The notes below the pieces were generated by a model. The model was not told where the DNA came from and ran no database searches. It worked only from the letters and a program-made list of their open reading frames with translations. Below are positions 61,290 to 64,000 of a stretch of DNA of 64,000 nucleotides, piece by piece. The stretch lies in contig CAVQFM010000011.1 in the NCBI GenBank assembly GCA_963711705.1, positions 182,841 to 246,840 of the forward strand. The letters run 5' to 3'. Position 1 is the first letter of the stretch. Every line of letters begins with the position of its first letter. Made by a program: the position numbers and the translations under genes. The stretch comes from RYN-230 sp963711705. GTDB lineage: Bacteria; Actinomycetota; Actinomycetes; Streptosporangiales; Streptosporangiaceae.

Positions 61290-61715
61290 TCAGCTGCGCC
61301 GATCCTGAACAGTCGGGCTACCACGATGACGGCGCTGGTAGTGCTGTCGGGCCGCCTGTCTGGTCACGCCCAGCCGGGTGGCGATCTCTGGCCACCCGAT
61401 GCCCTGACTGACGGCCTGGTCGACCAGCTTCGCGAGTGCGGCGTCGGCCCTCCGCTGCGCAGTCCGGGTGCGTTCGATCTGGTCCAGCACCTGGGCAGCA
61501 GGCATCCTGGAAGCCGCCTGCGCTTGGCTTGGCGACTGTGCTGGCGCCTCTTGCCGCCGCCTCGGCTGTACCCGCTTGGCTCTCGGGCTCGATCGACGCT
61601 TTTCTCTTCCCACGCGATCCAGGATGCGGGCGAGGTATGACAACCCGAGTTGCCCGTCCCCCGGCCCGACTGGCGGAGGAACGTCGCGGATCAGGTTCCG
61701 CCGCTCGTACATCAT
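61290..61715 (-). CDS. Helix-turn-helix DNA-binding protein of the island
   Basis: A 141-residue protein. A basic, glutamine-rich middle (RAKRVQPRRRQEAPAQSPSQ) is followed by a helical hairpin and helix-turn-helix at the C terminus: DQIERTRTAQRRADAALAKL, VDQAVSQGIGWPEIATRLGV, TRQAARQHYQRRHR. The GWPEIATRLGVTRQAARQ recognition segment is a sigma-region-4-like HTH. ATG at 61715 or 61712; ribosome site weak. Divergent from the excisionase gene across 510 bp, so it may regulate excision or transfer. Confidence 0.72.
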   Translation of the reverse strand: MMYERRNLIRDVPPPVGPGDGQLGLSYLARILDRVGREKRRSSPRAKRVQPRRRQEAPAQSPSQAQAASRMPAAQVLDQIERTRTAQRRADAALAKLVDQAVSQGIGWPEIATRLGVTRQAARQHYQRRHRGSPTVQDRRS

Positions 61716-62225
61716 GTGACTTGCATCACACCTTTCGAGCCGGGTTGATCGGTGACGGACGTTAACGGACGCCTGCGGTCTTCTGCGGACACTCGCAACC
61801 TGACCGACACGAGCGGTCGGCATTTGCCATCCGCCTGACCTCGGCTGCACAGTAGATTCCGAGCCAGGAGAGACCGCCGAAGGTGCCGGGCCGAACGCCC
61901 AGGAGCACCGGCAAAGTTTCAAGTTAGCCGTCCCGGTATGGGGACGTGCCGACCCGCGGGGTTTCGTCCCCGTCCACTCCCCCATCGCCTCAAGCCAGCG
62001 CCAGACATCTGCTTCCTGGGATGACCAGGGCAAGCAGGGGCCAGCTGTTGCCGAACGCGCCGGCGGGGCTAGTAGCCCCGGCCGCCAGTGTGACGCACGC
62101 CGGCGAGGAACCCCCTTGTGGCCCACCCCCCGGAAGACGAGTCACGATGGACAAGCGGCTGCGCCGCCCGGTTCGGCGATTCGCGCCCGATGACGGGCTC
62201 GGCCTTGCGACGGCGAGGCCTCGCC
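61716..62225. other. Control region between HTH gene and xis/int
   Basis: About 510 bp with no gene seen. GACGGACGTTAACGGACG near 61,755 is a short direct repeat around GTTAAC. Probably holds the divergent promoters. Confidence 0.4.
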
Positions 62226-62438
62226 ATGGCTAGCGCGGATCAGGCCCGCACCGCCCGGGAGCGGGACAAGCTCACCATCGCGGAGGTGTGCGCCGATCTC
62301 GGCATCAGCCGCCGGACGTTCTACGAATGGCGGGCCAAGGGCAGGGCGCCCAGATGCATCACGTTGCCGAACGGCAGCTTGCGCATCCGGCGAACCGAAT
62401 ACCAGCGCTGGCTGGCCGCACATGAGGAAGCTGCCTGA
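62226..62438 (+). CDS. xis: Excisionase-type helix-turn-helix protein
   Basis: A 70-residue MerR-like winged helix of the excisionase/AlpA kind: RDKLTIAEVCADLGISRRTF, YEWRAKGRAPRCITLPNGSL, RIRRTEYQRWLAAHEE. Such proteins direct the integrase toward excision. GAGG seven bases before the ATG. Its TGA overlaps the integrase ATG (TGATG), the standard xis-int arrangement of actinomycete integrative elements. Confidence 0.9.
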   Translation: MASADQARTARERDKLTIAEVCADLGISRRTFYEWRAKGRAPRCITLPNGSLRIRRTEYQRWLAAHEEAA

Positions 62439-63853
62439 TGAGCGACGTCGGCGCCACCTTCGACGTACGGGTCTACCGGACCGAGGTCTACAAGGGCGCC
62501 GAGGTGACCACGTACAAGGTGCGCTGGAAGGTGGGAGCCAGGCTGTGGAAGGAAGGCTTCCGCAACGCTGCGCAGGCCGACAGTTTCCGCAGTGCTCTGC
62601 TGACCGCCACCCGGAAAGGCGAGGAGTTCAGCCTCGCTTCCGGCCGACCGACAGCCTGGGCGCGCGAGAAGGCCCAGATCACCTGGTTCGAGTTCGCCTG
62701 CACCTACGTGGACATGAAGTGGAAGCAGGCATCCGCCAAGTACCGCAAGGACATCGCCCGAGCCCTGACTGCGGCCACACCAGCGATGCTGAGCGAAGCA
62801 TCCGGACGGCCAGACGACGCGAGCATTCGCCGGGCATTGGCGCGCTGGGGCTTCAATACTAAGCAGCGCCCGGACCCACCCGCCGAGATTGCCGAGGATC
62901 TCGCCTGGGTCGCCCGCAACAGCGCTCCCCTGTCGGCACTGGCCCAGGCCGCGACGGCCCGAAGGATGCTGGACCAGGCCACCGGCCGACTGGACGGCAA
63001 GAGCGCTGCCGCGAGCACTACCCGGCGGAACCGCACGATCTTGGCCAACGCCATGGACTACGCCATCGAACTCGGCCACCTCGACACGAATCCGATCCGG
63101 GCACTCAGATGGACGGCGCCGAAGGTGTCCAGCCAAGTTGACCGGCGAAGCGTGGTGAACCCGCGCCAGGCGCGATCGCTACTGGACGCAGTGCGGGCCC
63201 AGCAGCCAAGCGGGCCGCGGCTTGTCGCCTTCTTCGCCGTCATGTACTACGCAGGGCTCCGTCCCGAGGAGGCCATCAACCTCCGCAAAGACAACATGGT
63301 CCTTTCGCCCCAGGTGCGGGACCAGGAGCGTCACGAATGGCAGGATCTTCCGGAGGCCGAGGACTGGGGCGAGCTGCATCTGCGCGCCGCGACGCCGGAT
63401 GCGGGCAGTGAGTGGACCGACGACGGAAGCCAGCGGGACCAGAGGCAGCTCAAGCACCGGGCGGAGGGCGACAGCCGCATCGTGCCCGCTCATCCCGAGC
63501 TGACCAGGCTCCTCCGCCAGCACCTGGCCGAGTTCAGCACAACCCCGGACGGCCGCCTCTTCAACGGTATCCGGGGCGGCGAGCTGCCCACGATCACCTA
63601 CCGGCGCGCCTGGATCAAAGCCCGCGAAGCTGCCCTCACCGCCGCCGAGCAAGCCTCGCCGCTCGCCCGCCGACCGTATGACCTGCGGCACGCCTGCCTG
63701 TCCACCTGGCTGAACGGCGGCGTCTACCCCACCCAGGTAGCCGAGTGGGCCGGGCACGGCGTCGACGTTCTGCTGCGGATCTACGCCAAGTGCATCGCGG
63801 GCCAGGACGAGCTCGCCAAGCGCCGGATCAGCGAAGCGCTACGGCAGGACTGA
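62438..63853 (+). CDS. int: Tyrosine site-specific integrase
   Basis: A 471-residue phage-type integrase. N-terminal arm-binding part (VYRTEVYKGAEVTTYKVRWK), core-binding domain (about 85-220, TTRRNRTILANAMDYAIELG) and catalytic domain: Arg in YYAGLRPEEAINL, His/Arg in YDLRHACLSTW, His in WAGHGVDV and nucleophile Tyr in LLRIYAKC. Complete, no frameshift, so it may be active. Coupled to xis. Arm-type repeats start ten bases after the stop, so attP or attR lies right there; the tRNA target is expected just beyond position 64,000. A near-identical C-terminal remnant is at 50,791. Confidence 0.93.
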   Translation: MSDVGATFDVRVYRTEVYKGAEVTTYKVRWKVGARLWKEGFRNAAQADSFRSALLTATRKGEEFSLASGRPTAWAREKAQITWFEFACTYVDMKWKQASAKYRKDIARALTAATPAMLSEASGRPDDASIRRALARWGFNTKQRPDPPAEIAEDLAWVARNSAPLSALAQAATARRMLDQATGRLDGKSAAASTTRRNRTILANAMDYAIELGHLDTNPIRALRWTAPKVSSQVDRRSVVNPRQARSLLDAVRAQQPSGPRLVAFFAVMYYAGLRPEEAINLRKDNMVLSPQVRDQERHEWQDLPEAEDWGELHLRAATPDAGSEWTDDGSQRDQRQLKHRAEGDSRIVPAHPELTRLLRQHLAEFSTTPDGRLFNGIRGGELPTITYRRAWIKAREAALTAAEQASPLARRPYDLRHACLSTWLNGGVYPTQVAEWAGHGVDVLLRIYAKCIAGQDELAKRRISEALRQD

Positions 63854-63862
63854 CAAGAGTGA

Positions 63863-64000
63863 TCTTGGTCTTGGGCACGTATTGGGCACAGCCAGCCGCA
63901 GATCACGGCCTCGGGCCGCACACAGCCGCCTACCGCCGCAGAATCCAAGATCACGAGAGCCGGGCATTTCCGCAGCTCACAGGGCACAAACAGGAGCTTC
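63863..64000. repeat. Integrase arm-site region, copy 2
   Basis: TTGGGCACGTATTGGGCAC at 63871-63889, then sequence matching 52110-52252 at roughly 85 percent to the window end. In copy 1 the tRNA-Met 3' half follows at once, so a tRNA fragment or gene should start just past 64,000 here. Confidence 0.75.

Overview
The window is chromosomal DNA of a very GC-rich actinomycete (Actinomycetota). The signs are strong G/C preference at third codon positions, GTG/TTG starts, many ATGA/TGATG gene overlaps, a DUF574-type SAM methyltransferase, an ECF SigE-type sigma factor, a PucR regulator, F420-type oxidoreductase folds, an IS701-type transposon and integrases targeting tRNA genes. The genus cannot be fixed from sequence alone.
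Positions 1-30,000 are a catabolic region built from several operons: (1) a beta-ketoadipate operon (pcaB-C-I-J-H, minus strand) running off the left edge; (2) gabT with a secreted SGNH hydrolase; (3) an aminotransferase plus methylmalonate-semialdehyde dehydrogenase pair (beta-alanine / beta-aminoisobutyrate type), divergent from a PucR regulator across a perfect dyad; (4) a sugar-acid operon (gntR, DapA-type dehydratase, IlvD/Edd-type dehydratase, uronate-dehydrogenase-like SDR, ketoglutarate-semialdehyde dehydrogenase, unknown protein) that should convert sugar acids to 2-oxoglutarate; (5) a polyamine block (potA-D-B-C, FAD oxidoreductase, aminobutyraldehyde-type dehydrogenase, Lrp regulator, putrescine-type aminotransferase). 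A conserved 36-bp element sits in the two control regions of the polyamine block and probably is the Lrp operator. GabT would take GABA from this route into succinate semialdehyde.
Positions 30,000-45,270 hold ordinary small genes: csp with a clean terminator, phzF, methyltransferases, haloalkane dehalogenase, sigma factor, VOC and ABM enzymes. They also hold an unusual fusion of CDP-alcohol phosphatidyltransferase with a sulfatase-like domain, and two paralogous secreted proteins. An intact IS701-type element (45,268-46,758) is inserted exactly at the stop codon of the second secreted protein.
Positions 46,800-64,000 are a mosaic of integrated elements. Three different tRNA genes (Gly-CCC, Met-CAT, Lys-TTT) are each present only as a 3' half on the minus strand, as expected for attachment-site scars. 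A complete excisionase/integrase pair lies at the right end and a 54-codon remnant of a near-identical integrase at 50.8 kb; the same arm-site repeat follows both. Between the scars are a toxin-antitoxin pair, a GntR regulator with a 24-bp perfect palindrome beside a small gene, a DnaQ-like exonuclease with TPR-like tail, a HEPN-domain gene of clearly lower GC and several unknown genes. This is the best place in the window for an undescribed (possibly defensive) system.
Several otherwise good genes carry single-base frameshifts (about 14,680, 24,880, 53,630, 54,150 and 57,300). They may be true decay in the island, but those in the catabolic operons could also be sequencing errors.
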